The notes: generated from the letters alone by a model not told the origin. A DNA stretch of 64,000 nucleotides from Aquatica leii (GCA_035610365.1 CM069435.1:91483389-91547388), one strand, 5' to 3'. Shown: positions 11,640-25,560, counted from the stretch's first letter. Made by a program: numbers and translations.

Positions 11640-12199
11640 TTGTTATAGTTTATTCGTGCTGCTTGCTTAGTAAAATAATTTAAAATTACAAACCATTAGA
11701 ATTGCACCAGGAAATATTTTTATATTCAACTTTATAAGTAAAATTGATTCGTATTCAACAAAACATATTTTTTAGACATGTAGTAGCAAGATCTACTTGA
11801 AGAAAAACGCATATTTTAAAACACAAAACAAAATACTTGAACAGTTTTTTACGCTTAAAATTTACTATCTATAAATGGATTGTTGTGAGACATTAATCAA
11901 TATCTGAAAGGTGCGTTTACAGTAAATTGATTAAATTGAAAATTGTAAGTGACACATAGTTGTTACCAAAACTTCTAAGGTTGTTTGTAATAACTGCAGA
12001 ATTATGTACAGTACAGTATTAATTATTAATCATAAGTAGTTTTAAACAATTATTTTTGTTACCAAATTGTTTCATATAATTTAAAATGACTAATTTTAAC
12101 TTATTCTTACTTTTTTATATTTATTTGTAATTATAATATTTAATACGTTTTTTAATAGAATCAAACACGTGTAACATAATATAATAATACTATAGTATA
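11640..12199. other. AT-rich intergenic, nothing recognised
   Basis: Very AT-rich, with no frame of interest or clear repeat. Confidence 0.5.
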
Positions 12200-13310
12200 T
12201 ATAATAATGTACAAATGTAATCAGACAAATTGAGAGTTACTACACCTAATTGATGTTTTAAGTTATAAGTGAAAATATTCATTATAATATTATTTCCTAT
12301 ATGTAAGATTTGAAATTTGAATGTGCTGGCAATATATATAAACAATCTCGACGCGCGATGATGGGGCTTGCGGAGGCCAATGAATCCGAGATCTATGTCC
12401 GGCCGTAGCTTGCTACTAGTAGGATCGCCTTAGCCGGACAGGTCAAAGATGAAGGCCCAGACTAAGAGGGATGCAACCGCTGGTGATAACGGAAACAAAA
12501 AAAGGAGTATCTCTATTAGTATCTCTATTAGTACGAAAGTATCTCAGAAAATATATTACATCATGGGCAGCAATAAATTATAAAAGTAAATGTGAACCAG
12601 ATGAATTAAAAATTGCAAATGGCAGATCTACAAATACACTTAAGCTCAAAACACAAGTCAACAAAAATCAATCATAAAACAAAGAGCGAAAATAAAAGTT
12701 TAGGGGCATAATAGAGACGTTAACAGAAAACAATAACAAATGTACCAATTTTTTTAATTTAAAACTAACATTAATCACAAACCTTTGATTACTTATCAAA
12801 CTAACATTTGATATGAAAATAAAAGTTTTTAAACCTAATTTTACCCCGGGGTGAGAGCAGTTAGGGTACCAAAAAAGAAGCAAAATAAGATACCTACTAA
12901 AAGCCTAATTTTCTTTACAGTTTAGACAAATATGAACTTCTTTAGCGTTGTCGTCCCTTCCGATGACTTCAGATATGTATTATTGTCGTCTATGCAATAT
13001 AAGCATATTGTGTCTTCTTCATCATTTATCGTATTTTTATCTTGCACCTTTTTTTTAAGTCGTGGGTTGTTTGGGTAAAAACACTTTTTTGCTCTCTTTT
13101 GCTAAAATTGTTTTAACTCTTTTTTGTAAGGTGTAGATGTCAATACTACAGTTTATCCTCGACGATATTTTATTCTTTTCTGGTTCCGGTTTTCAGCTGA
13201 AGGAATAGGCCGGATATCTATTGGTAAAGCGTTTGCAAAACAGAATGTCAAACTTCAACATACTTTTCGAACCGTAGATCCAATTAGACATGGTTTATTT
13301 TCTAGAGAAG
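12200..13310 (-). mobile_element. Pogo-like transposase tail and 3' flank, copy 1
   Basis: Homologous in inverted orientation to 25570-26670. Read on the minus strand, 13150-12905 encodes a Tigger/jerky-like transposase C-terminus: TSTPYKKEL-type words, a lysine-rich stretch (LAKESKKVFLPKQPT), then DEEDTICLYC and, after a frame change, VHICLNC. Paired cysteines at the end are typical of that family. Beyond this, 12200-12680 matches copy 2 at nucleotide level, including a plus-strand frame ending GRSTNTLKLKTQVNKNQS. The frame is broken and only the 3' portion of the transposon is present. Confidence 0.55.
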
Positions 13311-13326
13311 ACGGTCTAAGTTGTAG

Positions 13327-14642
13327 TTAAGCTGCCAAATCATAAACTTGTTTAGCAGGAGATTTTTGAACAGTGCGACGAGCACGAGTACCTACGAGTA
13401 CCTGCACGTCTAGACTAAAACTACGTTGTTTGATTTCCGACTCTAGCTCGGCCAGTTTTTGTCGTTCATTCAAAATTTTTAACTTTTTAACGGAAGGTAA
13501 ACCACCGTATTCGAGCAAAAGATCGTCAATGGACCCGTAGTTTTGGGTTTTGCGGTTTAACACTAACAGACTCGGCTTTGTTTTAATTGCACTACTACTA
13601 CTAAAACTAATCGAAAATATACTGGTTGCAACGCTAAATTCGCGCACTATGGTAGCTTTTTTTAATTTACTCTTCGCTTCTGATTTCTCACTGTCACTAA
13701 CGCTATCAGTACGTAAACTGAACGGCTTCGTTATGTCACCGGGTTCTTTTACACCTAGATCTTTACTCTCTTTACTTTAGCGTGTAGTCAGTACTTTATT
13801 AACGTCTTTATGTAATCTCAATCTGTCGCTAAAATATATTTCATGAGCAATTGAGGACACCGTGAGCGGTTTCAACGGCACCTTGCGATGCCGCATGTAC
13901 GTTTTAGCACCATCTAGAAGGTGTTCGAATTCTAAGCGGTTAGCATTACGATTCGTTATCACATTTCCTACTTGTCCTGAAATTTGAGTTATGATATATT
14001 AGCGTGTGCCAGTAATCGGCCGACTTACCTACGGTCGCAACAAAGATAAATACTCCGATTAAATAACTTACAATTGTGAACACATATCTGAAACAAGCAA
14101 TTTCGAAAGTTTCAACTCAAAGTTCTCGAAAATCCATCGCGACAGAACTTGGAAAAGACTGTTCGATAACTTTGAGTGGTGTCACACATAAGAGGCGGTC
14201 GTAAACGAGTGCGATGATGACAGCCCTTTAGCCCTGTCGCGACGTCATTTACAATCGAGACATTATATTATTCCGGAATTGAAGCAGGCGTGATTTGTTG
14301 CCTCGACGCGGCAGAAACCGAGAGCCGTCCACCGAGTTGATATTCCTGCGTTCAAACGCGCGCGTACTCAAAAGAAAAAACCACGCTCATACTCATACTC
14401 AACATTAGTTTTGGGCGTCGGAAGATCTCCAATAGTCGTTAGAGTCAGCGTAGACCAGTACAAAGACCTTAAATATTTCTTAGCTAAAGTTGCGTAATCA
14501 CCTGGACGGTATGGATAAACCCAACCACCCTTTGACAAGAAATCGAGTTATACTCTCAGATGCCGATTACAACGCACGCGCGAACCAATGGGCTAAAATC
14601 AAGAGTATGTGAATCAAGTTAATTACTCTCCATAAATTAAGC
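13327..14642 (-). pseudogene. Cyclic-nucleotide-gated channel (CNGL-like) gene fragment, copy 1
   Basis: Three exon-like pieces in gene order on the minus strand. Piece A (about 14642-14399) carries the helix before the pore and the pore itself: [12 protein letters not shown], then [17 protein letters not shown], the TIGD-type CNG filter. Piece B (about 14091-14034), between a TTTCAG acceptor and GTAAGT donor, encodes the last membrane helix (VSYLIGVFIFVATVG). Piece C (from about 13979, after TTTCAG) encodes QVGNVITNRNANRLEFE and KTYMRHRKVP. It then joins directly to KPLTVSSIAHEIYF and a C-terminal tail ending at 13327, so the cyclic-nucleotide-binding exons are missing. Piece A has a stop and frame change after HWFARA, and piece C a TAA at 13777-13779. 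Kept introns argue for a genomic duplicate and against an mRNA-derived copy. Confidence 0.75.
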
Positions 14643-15780
14643 CACACTGTGCCCAAGTCAACGATGTAATAAAATTTAACAGATCGATAATCGTAATAGT
14701 GTTTACAGTTTTGAGAAAATCATAAATACTGGACTAAATTAAGATTATCCTTTATTCATTGAGATCAAATATTTTAGCAAACTTATATCACAGATCAAGA
14801 TCAGTTTCAAGAGCAACGTATCTGTTTGAAAGTAATAAATTATTGTAAGTAAAATATGGTACTCAAAATTTAATTACGTAAGTACTTTGTTTATAGAAAC
14901 AGAAACATTTCATCTTCAGAATTTAATCAAATTTGATAATCTAGCATTTCAGGTACATCTAAACGGAAAGTCATAAATGATTATGAGGATGGTGCTGCAA
15001 AAAAGAAGCAGCAAAACATTAAAGATTTGTTTTTAAAGCAGTTTACATGTTTCCATAATAATAATTAATTGGTACCGTTAAAGTAAGCATTTAATTATAT
15101 ATGCATTAATAACATAATTCAATTAAACAAACCTTTATAGAAACTAAAAATTCTAGAACCGGAACTGGAATTCCTATTTTAAAATATGTAGAACGAGAAC
15201 TGGACTTATATTTTCGACTACTGTGGTAGAGTGGTAGGTACCAGAATCGGAACTGAAACTTAATTACTAAAAGGTACAATCCCTGGTTTTCCAAAGAAGT
15301 GGACATAAGTGTGAACAAAAAACTATAAAAAATCCGTTTTATTATACAAAGCAGAAAAATTATATGTTATGATTTAAAAAAAAACTCAAAAAATTAAATG
15401 TATTTTCCAAGCAACCATAAATAACCAATGACGTTAAATAAACGTTACGGTTATTCCCTCAGATTAGCGTCTCTAAATTTCTGCCACCTCTTATTGTTTA
15501 CTTTGCATAACCTCGTTCAATCAAAACGTGTAGTGGTAAATTTAAATCTCTCAATTAAGTTTTAACTGCTAATTGAAACTAAACATTTGCAGGTACAAAT
15601 TATTTTATTGTTGACGTTGAGGTTCGCATACTCAAATTCATTACAAAGAAAGTACTCGGTTATATAGAGTACTCTAATAACGTAAAAGTGATGTAATAAA
15701 AACACGATTTGGTTGGCTGGGTTGCGGTAAAAGTTATAAAAACGTAAAAAGATATATTGCAAAAAAAAATCAATAAAATC
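14643..15780. other. AT-rich intergenic
   Basis: No gene recognised. A short basic plus-strand frame near 14953-15067 (KRKVINDYEDGAAKKKQQN) could be a transposase scrap. Near 15145-15265 the word GAAC(T/C)GG(A/C)A recurs several times. Neither is enough for a call. Confidence 0.4.
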
Positions 15781-15797
15781 TTAAACACAAAAAAAAA

Positions 15798-15945
15798 TTA
15801 TTATTTCGTTAAGTTATAAAATACGTGGTTTTTTGGAGATTTAAAGTTAATTTAATTTTAGTTCGTTAAGTTATAAAATACGTGGTTTTTTTTCTTTTTT
15901 GGCGATTTTAATATAATTAACATTTCGTTATTCAAAAAGGGCTAA
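15798..15945 (+). repeat. 5' UTR monomers of the non-LTR element
   Basis: The word TTCGTTAAGTTATAAAATAC occurs at 15805 and again at 15862, each followed by GTGGTTTTTT. A third, weaker copy begins near 15900. The period is about 57 bp. Such 5' monomers often form the internal promoter of non-LTR elements; that role is inferred here. Confidence 0.7.
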
Positions 15946-15983
15946 CATTTAATTAGTGTAAAGTGTAGAGGAGAAGGGAAATT

Positions 15984-16757
15984 ATGTCGGATTCCGAGGA
16001 AGAGTGGTCTGAAGGAAAAAGAAAAAGGCAAGCTACGGTGGAGGAGGTGTTCAGGAAGAGCACCAAAGTAAGGAAATCACCGGTAGCGGAGGGAAAAGAG
16101 AGGAAGGATGGGGAGGTAGTAGAAATGTGTAAAGAACTGTTAAAGGAGGTAAAAAGTATAAGAGAAGAACAAATTAAGATGGGTAAGAAGTTGGAAGAGA
16201 ATAATAAAGAGGTAAAGGAGATGAAACAAGAATTAAGAAAGTCAAATGAAGAATGGAAAAGGAAATTTGAAGAAATGGGAGAAAAGTATAGAAAGTTGGA
16301 GGCCAGATTGGAGAAGATAGAAAGAAGCTGGAAAAAAAACGAAAAAGAAAAAAGGAGAACAAACATAATCATAAGAGGTATGGAAGTGAAAGATGGAAAG
16401 AAGGAGCAAAAGGAACAAGTGGAAAATTGGTTAAAGAAGAATTTAAATATTGAGAAAACAGTAGTAGAAACTAGAAAGTTAGCAGAGCGTGTAATGTTAG
16501 TAAAGATGGGTACATTTGAGGATAAGTTAGATGTATGGAAGCAAAAAAGAAGGTTAAGAGGTACGAGCATTTATTTAGACGATGACATGACGAGAAGGGA
16601 AATAGATATACAAAAGAAGATAAGATATGAGGCGAGTAAGATGAAGGGAGAGGGGAAAAGGGTTAAAATAGGATTCTTGAAAGTGTGGGTGGAAGGTGAA
16701 GAAAGATTTTGGAATGAGGAGAGGGGAACTCTAGTGAAGAAAGGGGCAAAAAACTAA
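15984..16757 (+). CDS. ORF1 protein of non-LTR retrotransposon
   Basis: 257 residues, uninterrupted. It begins MSDSEEEWSEGKRKRQ, continues with a long charged coiled coil (about 45-125), and then a compact region starting near NIIIRGMEVKD that resembles the RNA-recognition fold of L1-type ORF1 proteins. No CCHC zinc knuckle is present. It would coat the element RNA in a ribonucleoprotein. The start was chosen as the first ATG after the 5' monomers; ORF2 starts about 60 bp after the stop. Confidence 0.75.
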   Translation: MSDSEEEWSEGKRKRQATVEEVFRKSTKVRKSPVAEGKERKDGEVVEMCKELLKEVKSIREEQIKMGKKLEENNKEVKEMKQELRKSNEEWKRKFEEMGEKYRKLEARLEKIERSWKKNEKEKRRTNIIIRGMEVKDGKKEQKEQVENWLKKNLNIEKTVVETRKLAERVMLVKMGTFEDKLDVWKQKRRLRGTSIYLDDDMTRREIDIQKKIRYEASKMKGEGKRVKIGFLKVWVEGEERFWNEERGTLVKKGAKN

Positions 16758-16819
16758 GAGTTGGGGGAAGGAAGGATGGATCAAATGATGTTGGATTAGC
16801 AAGTTTTAAGGAAAAAGAG

Positions 16820-19800
16820 ATGGAAAAGCAGAATCAAATGAAATTATTGTTTTGGAATGTGGCAGGTATAAAAAATAAGGGAGAGGATTTCTGGAGATAC
16901 GTAGAAGGCTTTGATATGATGGGAATGTCGGAAACATGGTTGGAGGAAAAAGACTGGGAAGTATGGAAGAAAAAATTACCAGAGGGGTATAATTGGAAGG
17001 TGGAATTTGCAACTAGAAGAGAAAGTAAAGGTAGAGCAAGAGGACGAATAATAACGGGCATAAAAAGGAACTGATCGGCTGAAGAAGAGGAGGGAAACGA
17101 GAAGCAAGAAAAAGGGATAGTAAAAAATTATGTGGTTAGAGAAGGAAAGGAAAAATATATAGTGTTAACAGTTTATGGGCGGGATATGAGGATTTTAAGT
17201 GAACAGATTGAGAATATGCTACAGGGGGAGGAAAAAGAAAAGATTATTATAGGGGGTGATTTAAACGCGAGAACAGGGGAAAAGGGAGGAGTTAGCATGG
17301 ATAAGACAGTTAATAAGAATGGGAAAATGTTAGTGGGGATGTGTGAAGAAAAAGGATGGTCAGTCCTAAATGGAAATATAGAGGAGGGGGACAGAGGTGA
17401 CTATACTTATATGGGAGGGAGGGGGGAATCGGTGATTGATTACGTGATGGTGAGTAGAGAGATGTGAGAGGACATAGAAAGTTTTAAAGTGGGGGATGAG
17501 GAGGAATCGGATCATCAGCCACTGGAAGTGATTTTAAAAGGAAAGGAGCAAGAAATTAAGGAGGAACAGAAGGGATGGGGAGTAAAAAAGATGTGGACTG
17601 AGGAAAGCATAGAAAGATATAATATGAAGTTGGAGCAAGTGGTTTGGGGAGAGGTAAGGGGGGAAGAAGGACTAAAGGAGTTGACTGCAGAAATGGAGAA
17701 GGCAGTAGAAAAGAAAACGTTTGAGAGAAAGCAAGAAAAAAAGAGGAACGAAAATAGGTGGTGGAATAGAGAATGTAGAGAGGCAAAAATAGAGATGAGA
17801 AACGCTAGAAGAAGATGGAAGAAAAGTAGAATAGATGTGCAAGAGTATAAGGAGAAGAAAGTGAAGTTTAAAAATGTATGTTCAAAGAGAAAGGTGTCGT
17901 ATATATAAAGAGGAAATGGAGAAACAAGTAAAGGAAATAAAGAAAGAAGGAGAAGTGTGGGAATTTCTGAACAAGGAGAGAAGAAGAGATAAGAGAAGAG
18001 GAGGTTTAACGGATATAAAGGTGTGGCTGGATTATTGTATGGAGCGTTTGGAGAAAACAATAGAAGGACCAGGGCAGGTGATATTGCAAGGGGTAAATAT
18101 AATACAGGAGGGGTGGGAGATAACGAAAGAGGAAATGGAGAAAGCAATAAATAGACTAAAATTAAGGAAGACGGAAGGAACGGACGGTACGCACGGAGAA
18201 CAATGGAAATATGTAGGGGAGAGAGTGAAAAGAAATATAAGGAAAATTTATAATACAATATGGAAAAGGGAGGAATTGCCAGGGAGCTGGAAAGAAAGTT
18301 TAATTCTGCCGGTTTATAAGGGAGAGGATAGGAAGGAGGTAAAGAATTATAGAGGGATTAGTGTCACTAATGTAAGTTATAAATTGTATGTCATGATTAT
18401 ACAAAGGAGGTTGGAAAAGGAAGTGGAAGAAAAAAGATTATTACCAGATTGGCAGATGGGATTTAGAGTGGGAAGAAGGGCAATAGACAATGTTTATATA
18501 TTAAAACAGTTAGTGAATGGAGAGCTAGATAAGAAAAGGGGTAAGGTATACGCGTTCTTTATGGACATAGAAGCTGCGTTTGATAATGTGAATAGGGAAA
18601 AGCTATGGAGGGTGTTAACAAAAGAGGGAATAAAGGAACAACTAGTGAGGAAACTAGAAGAGATATATAAAGAGACTAAGAATAGGGTAAAAATAGGGGA
18701 TAGTGTTAGTGAAGTGTTTTGGACGAGGAAGGGGCTAAGGCAGGGGTGTCCTCTTAGCCCTATTTTATTTGCACTGTATATAGGGGACATAGAAGAAGTG
18801 TTGAAGGGAGGTCAGTGTGGTGGGTTTGTTATGGAGGGAGGGATTAAAGTGTGGGTGTTGGCATATGCAGACGATATGGTCATGGTGGCAAAAAATGAGT
18901 TGGAGATGAAAGGTATGATAAATACGATAAAGAGGTATCTGGAAAGGAAAGACTTGGGTTTAAATGTGAGAAAGTCTAAGATGGTAGTTTTTCAAAAAGG
19001 GAAAGGAGGGAAGAAAAAAGAAGAGTTAAGTTGGGGAGAACAGAGGATAGAGACAGTGAATGAAGTGATTTATTTGGGATATAGGCTAAGGTATGATAAT
19101 AAAGATGATGCGCACATAAGGGAGTTAGCAAAGAAGGGTAACAGGGTATTAGGGCAGGTATGGGAGTTTAGGGGAAAGAGTATTTGGGAAGGAGATCGAA
19201 AAGAGAAGATAGCTGTTTGAAAAGTTGGTTAAAAGTGTGATGATGTACGGGGTGGAGGTATGGGGTTGGAAAGAGTGGAACCTATTGGAAAAGGTACAAA
19301 TAAAATATTGGAAATGGATACTAGGTTTAGACAGGGAGACGCGAGGGTACATAATAGAGTAGGAAGGGAAGTTAAAGAAGATTAGAATAGAAGCAGGGAA
19401 AAGGGCGATGGGTTATGAAGAGAAAATGAAGGAAAGGAGAGAATGTAAAATTTTGCAATGTTGCTGGAGGACGGTAAAGGATAGTAAAAACATATATGGG
19501 CAGGAAGAAAGAAAAGTGTACTATCAACGAGGAGGTTTCGCAAGAGAAGATGTGGAAAGAAGGAGAGTGGAAGGGAGGTTAAATACGGGGGAGATAGTAC
19601 TAAGAGACAAAGATTCGCAGGTGCAAGAGAGGGAAGGAAAGTATAATGTAAGATATAGGAAAATAATATCCAGGGAGGTTCCTAAGTATCTGATGGGGAG
19701 GAGAAACTTAGGAGAAAAGCGACTAATAGCCAGGTTTAGATGCGGCAATGAAGAGAACGTAAATAAGTATTGGAAGGAGGATGCAATGAGGAGATGTAGA

Positions 19801-19959
19801 CTATGTGGGGAGGGATGGGAGGACATAGAGCACATGAGTGAGGAGTGTGGCGAGCTAAGGGAAGAAATGAGGGGGAAGAAGGTTTTGCTTGGGAAGGAGG
19901 GGGAGGGATTGGATTGGATGAAATCAGTAAAGGAAAGAAGGATAAGAGGGGAGGGTTAG
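16820..19959 (+). pseudogene. ORF2 (endonuclease-reverse transcriptase), broken
   Basis: Domains in order: endonuclease (MKLLFWNVAGIKNK; GGDLNARTGE near 17260; ESDHQPLEV near 17505), linker, reverse transcriptase (NYRGISVTNVSYKL near 18345; MDIEAAFDNV near 18565; GLRQGCPLSPILFALY near 18735; YADDMVMVAK near 18865) and a C-terminal Cys-rich tail (CRLCGEGWEDIEHMSEEC near 19797-19850). Breaks seen: in-frame TGA at 17072-17074 and 17465-17467, a frame change near 17875-17905, another near 19200-19220, and a TAG near 19361. It cannot encode one functional protein as written. Confidence 0.85.
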
Positions 19960-20122
19960 ATCTAAAGTATTAGAATAGTAAGATGGTGATGGGAAGATCT
20001 TAGGGGAGAAAGTATTTTGTTTTTAGTTTTTTTTTCAAATTTCTGTACAAATTATATTATTATATAAGAGAAAGATGTAATGTAACTCATTGTAAGGCCG
20101 AATGGCCAAACAATTAACAATA

Positions 20123-20168
<46 letters not shown>

Positions 20169-20184
20169 TAAACACAAAAAAAAA

Positions 20185-20573
20185 GAAAATTTTAGAAAAG
20201 TTACAAAACATCTGAGAACAATGGAAGTGCGAAACTGAAAAGTATTTGTATTTGCCGCCAAAGCAACAAAGGTATCTGGAACTGAAAAAAATATAAAATA
20301 ACTATTATATCAAACAATTTTAAAGGTTGAGCAATTCATTTTATTTTATTATTATTCAACTAATACTCGTCTGTAAAGTGAACGAGCCCTGAATCTTAAA
20401 GATGGTGAACGAGTCTTTATAAAGTTTTATCAATAAGTTTTGGTCTCTTCATATGTAAACAAATGGTCGATTTTTGATAGCATTATCATCACTTCTCCGT
20501 ATTACAACCTTTCAAGTGGCCTTTTAAGGTAAGAAAAACTCATGGGTACTTCCTCACAATTAACTACTTCTAG
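20185..20573 (+). promoter_or_regulatory. Upstream region and 5' UTR intron of glyoxalase I
   Basis: AT-rich sequence leading to the glyoxalase gene. A likely 45-bp intron (20529-20573, GTAAG to CTAG) ends directly before the ATG, so translation would start at the first base of the second exon. The upstream exon has an in-frame stop and no extra coding start. Confidence 0.5.
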
Positions 20574-21160
20574 ATGACAGAATCAATTCCGATTACAAAC
20601 GAAGATGCCTTAAATTTATGTAGCGAACCCGAAGCAGCTACCAAAGACTTCATCTTCCAACAGACAATGTATCGCATCAAAGATCCCCGCAAGAGCATAC
20701 CATTCTACACAAGCATACTTGGCATGCGTTTGTTACAAAAATTAGATTTCCCCGAAATGAAATTTTCGTTGTACTTTATGGGCTATGAAAACCCTGACGA
20801 CTTTAAAGGCGAGCTGGGTACAAAAGAACGGAATGAATGGACTATGTCACAAAAAGCTACACTAGAACTGACACAGTAAGTGTTAAAATTGTTAAGAAAA
20901 CAATTACAAGCACTTGTTATAGTAATTGGGGAACTGAAGACGATGCTAATTTCAAAGGCTACCACAATGGCAATTCGGAACCACGCGGTTTTGGTCATAT
21001 TGGTCTAATGGTTCCTGATGTCGATAAAGCTTGTGAACGATTTGAAAGCTTGGGTGTGAATTTTATAAAACGCCCTCAAGATGGGAAAATGAAAACCATT
21101 GCCTTTATCACAGATCCAGATGGGTACTGGATTGAAATACTTAACAATAAAAGCATATAG
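20574..21160 (+). CDS. GLO1: Glyoxalase I (lactoylglutathione lyase)
   Basis: Two exons, 20574-20875 and 20923-21160, joined across a 47-bp intron (GTAAGT...TATAG) to give 179 residues, close to the animal enzyme. It isomerises the hemithioacetal of methylglyoxal and glutathione to S-lactoylglutathione in the cytosol. Family metal ligands are all present: Gln30 in FQQTM, Glu98 in ATLELTH, His126 in GFGHIG and Glu172 in YWIEIL. The glutathione/substrate region [11 protein letters not shown] is intact. The splice restores the expected LELTHNWGTE junction, whereas reading through would shift the frame. A polyadenylation signal AATAAA lies at 21181-21186. Confidence 0.95.
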
Positions 21161-21186
21161 AGATAGTGTTGCAGTTGTTGAATAAA

Positions 21187-22093
21187 TTGTTTTGTTAGGT
21201 TTCATTTTATTTTTTAGATGAATATAAATGATAAATAGTTTATACATGATAGTTTCTGAGGCCAAGTTTCAGTTGCTTAGAACTCAGGGTCTGCTTTTCA
21301 GACATAATTAACTGTAGAAGTTGACAAGTTTGATCTTTGAAGGTTCTCTGCTTAACTGTCTGCTTGATTCATACGTCCATAATCTCTTTGTGCTCTATCG
21401 TTTTTGAAAAAACAGAATGGCATCTAAGGAAAAGGAATGAGTTAATGTTACTGATGTTTGTTTATCCTCATTTACAGCCTAGACATTTAGCATAATAGCC
21501 TGAGACAGACACAAGCTATCAAAAATCTGGCTTAAGGGCTAAAGGCAACGTTTCCATAGATGATGTGTAATTGTCAAACATTTCTTTCTGCACTTTACGA
21601 TGTTTACGATACTTTGGCATATAAGATTCTTATTTGTGGGCATCTGATAATAACCGGAGTATCATTAGTTGTAATCGTCCAGCCTACAACTATGTGCCCA
21701 TTCATAATAGGAAAGCATGCTTAGATTAGTCAGGAATGCTTTAAATTTATAATAAATTTTTAGCATGACAAATGTATTTAAAAAATTATAAAAATTTCTT
21801 CGTTAGATGGCGCTGATGTCAGTGGCGCTTGTTTTAAATGACGTTAATTTTTGACAATTATTTTATTGATCCTCGTAAAGAGACTTGAGTATTGTCGTGT
21901 GTTTACGTTTGTAAAGACTTGTTATTGCACAGTTGCGTAATTATTTCGCGTTCGGCTATGAAGTTAAATTTCCAAAAGGTGCGTGCCCGCTAGCGCATGT
22001 GAAAATAGACGTTTCGCGCATAAAGGAAAGGTGACAGTCTCTAGCGGTGGAAGTTGGAGTTAGTGTTTTGCGGCTCTCCGTTATTAATCGACC
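21187..22093. other. Intergenic and ATP synthase beta promoter region
   Basis: No gene between the glyoxalase polyadenylation site and the ATP synthase start. From about 21790 the sequence becomes richer in CG-containing words and probably includes the promoter and 5' UTR of the ATP synthase gene. Confidence 0.5.
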
Positions 22094-23896
<1,803 letters not shown>

Positions 23897-23913
23897 AAGT
23901 TCATTGAAATAAA

Positions 23914-24959
23914 ATCATTTTTTTAGCCGATGCAAATTTTTATATGTTCAAAAAAATTGGAAAAAATCATTTCAAACAAGAACGTGTAATACCCTCAATA
24001 AGTGTAACTTATGTTATCAGTAAAATGTACATTTTAATTTTAAAATAAATAGATTGGTTAGATAAAGTTTGTTTTTTATGGGATGAATTTGTAAGGATTC
24101 ACAGATTATAAGCAATTTTTTTTAACTTTCCGGAATTTCAATGACGTCAATATAACTTTTTAAAACTTGCAAGTCTGCGAGATACAACGGTTCCCAGCGA
24201 TCCGGAAAATCATGGAAAAGTCAGAGAAAACGTGCAATTGTTTCACGAAGTCGGAAATTTTTCAATCTTGCGAATTTTGTGTGACCCCTCCCCCCACATA
24301 TTTATCTCTATTTTGCTTGTCATAAACAGTTTCATTCGCGAAAATCGCTAGTCGAAATCAACTTCTGTATAGTATGTTTTTTTATGCATCTCAAAGCAAA
24401 ATATGTCCACAAATGTTGCTGAATTTGTGTAATACTACGCATCGTTTGTGACACTAATACGATTAGAATAGAAACTTTTTAGTTATGGTTATTTTTAACC
24501 ACTTTGAAAGTTCATTGTCGAAAAATCAAAAGTTTCTAAATCCTTTTTTTCTCTTTGACAGTGTTGCATCTAATTTAACTTATTATTGTTTTGTACGTTC
24601 ATTGAATAATAAAAAGTTTCCAATTGCTATTTTGAAACTACCATATTACATAACTACGATACTGCTGAAACACCTGGAAAAATAAAAGATTTAGTCAGGC
24701 AATTTCATTTTATTAACTTGCTGGAAACCCTGTATAATTAACTTTATACTTAAATTTTATCCACAATTTATATTGTTAACTGTTTTTGAATGCTGTTATC
24801 ATCATTAATATACCAATACAATATTAAAACATTAAGAATACTTCGGTACTACAGCGTGGAAAGCAAAAAAAAAATGTAATAGGCTAAACTATACTATTTT
24901 CGCGAATTAATAACATAAAAAAAGTTTCGGGAATGAGTGTTTAGAGCTGCAGCCGCTAC
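23914..24959. other. Intergenic, no gene seen
   Basis: AT-rich; only short chance frames. Nothing recognised. Confidence 0.5.
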
Positions 24960-25560
24960 ATGTATGTTAAAGATGAATGTGCTACTAAAAGCGCGCTTAA
25001 AAGAATGTCTCGTGTAAAATCGGAAGATTTAAGTCAAGAAGAGATCAGCGGCAACAAGCAAGGGCCGGCTAGTGAGCCGGCGATGTCGCCGCTTGGTGCG
25101 GGTTTACTGGCTCAGTTGAGACTGTTAAAAGAGAAGCAAGATAACGAAGATAAACCAAACTTGACTACACGGTTTTCTTGTTATCGTGTCCGAGTGTTAG
25201 AAGTCCCCCGCATGATGATCAACAAACGGGCTCGGGTCTTCCACTTCTTCAGCGAGTGCTTTTGTTGAAAAATCGAAAACAACCATGTTACAACGTGAAG
25301 CAGTCAACCTACCAGTCTTACAGCCAATACAGTGACAACATCCACTTCAAACAGAAGCTCGATTTCGTTTCCAACGCCGTCGAAACCGCTTACGGTGTTC
25401 TCAATTGCTCATAAAATGTCTTTTAGAAACTGATTGAAATTTTTTGTAAAGGTAAGCTTCTCTGAATGCTTAACAAATCTTAAGAATAAAATCGTAGGTA
25501 CTCGTGCTCGTCGCACTGTTGAAAAATCTTCTGCTAAACAAGTTTCTGATTTGGCAGCTT
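24960..25560 (+). pseudogene. CNGL-like channel C-terminal fragment, copy 2
   Basis: The frame at 24960-25170 (MSRVKSEDLSQEEIS, then PLGAGLLAQLRLLKEKQDN) looks like the region after the cyclic-nucleotide-binding domain of a CNG-type channel. After a frame change, 25360-25430 encodes KPLTVFSIAHKMSF and 25497-25560 encodes GTRARRTVEKSSAKQVSDLAA with a stop. The last two match copy 1 (KPLTVSSIAHEIYF; GTRARRTVQKSPAKQVYDLAA), in inverted orientation. About 330 bp present in copy 1 between these segments is missing here. The assignment to CNGL comes from copy 1, which carries the pore. Confidence 0.6.

Larger units (their letters stand above)
15798..20167 (+). mobile_element. Non-LTR retrotransposon with (TAA)n tail, full-length but decayed
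   Basis: The element is bounded by a perfect 17-bp direct repeat, TTAAACACAAAAAAAAA, at 15781-15797 and 20168-20184, which is the target-site duplication. It has a repeated 5' leader (15801-15940), a complete ORF1, a broken ORF2 and a 3' end of TAA repeats (about 20124-20166). Its sense strand is strikingly purine-rich (A and G), unlike all neighbours. The YADD reverse transcriptase, APE endonuclease and TAA tail fit the I/CR1-type superfamilies; I cannot fix the clade. The clean target duplication suggests a fairly recent insertion, yet ORF2 is already interrupted five times. Confidence 0.85.

Noticed and set aside
15953-19835. Long minus-strand open frames (e.g. 15953-16570, 17515-18258) rich in Ser/Phe/Leu
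   Set aside because: They lie antisense to the purine-rich non-LTR ORF1/ORF2; a strongly purine-biased sense strand leaves few stops on the other strand. No domain is visible.
20124-20166. (TAA)n microsatellite as an independent feature
   Set aside because: It is the 3' tail of the non-LTR element, directly followed by the target-site duplication.
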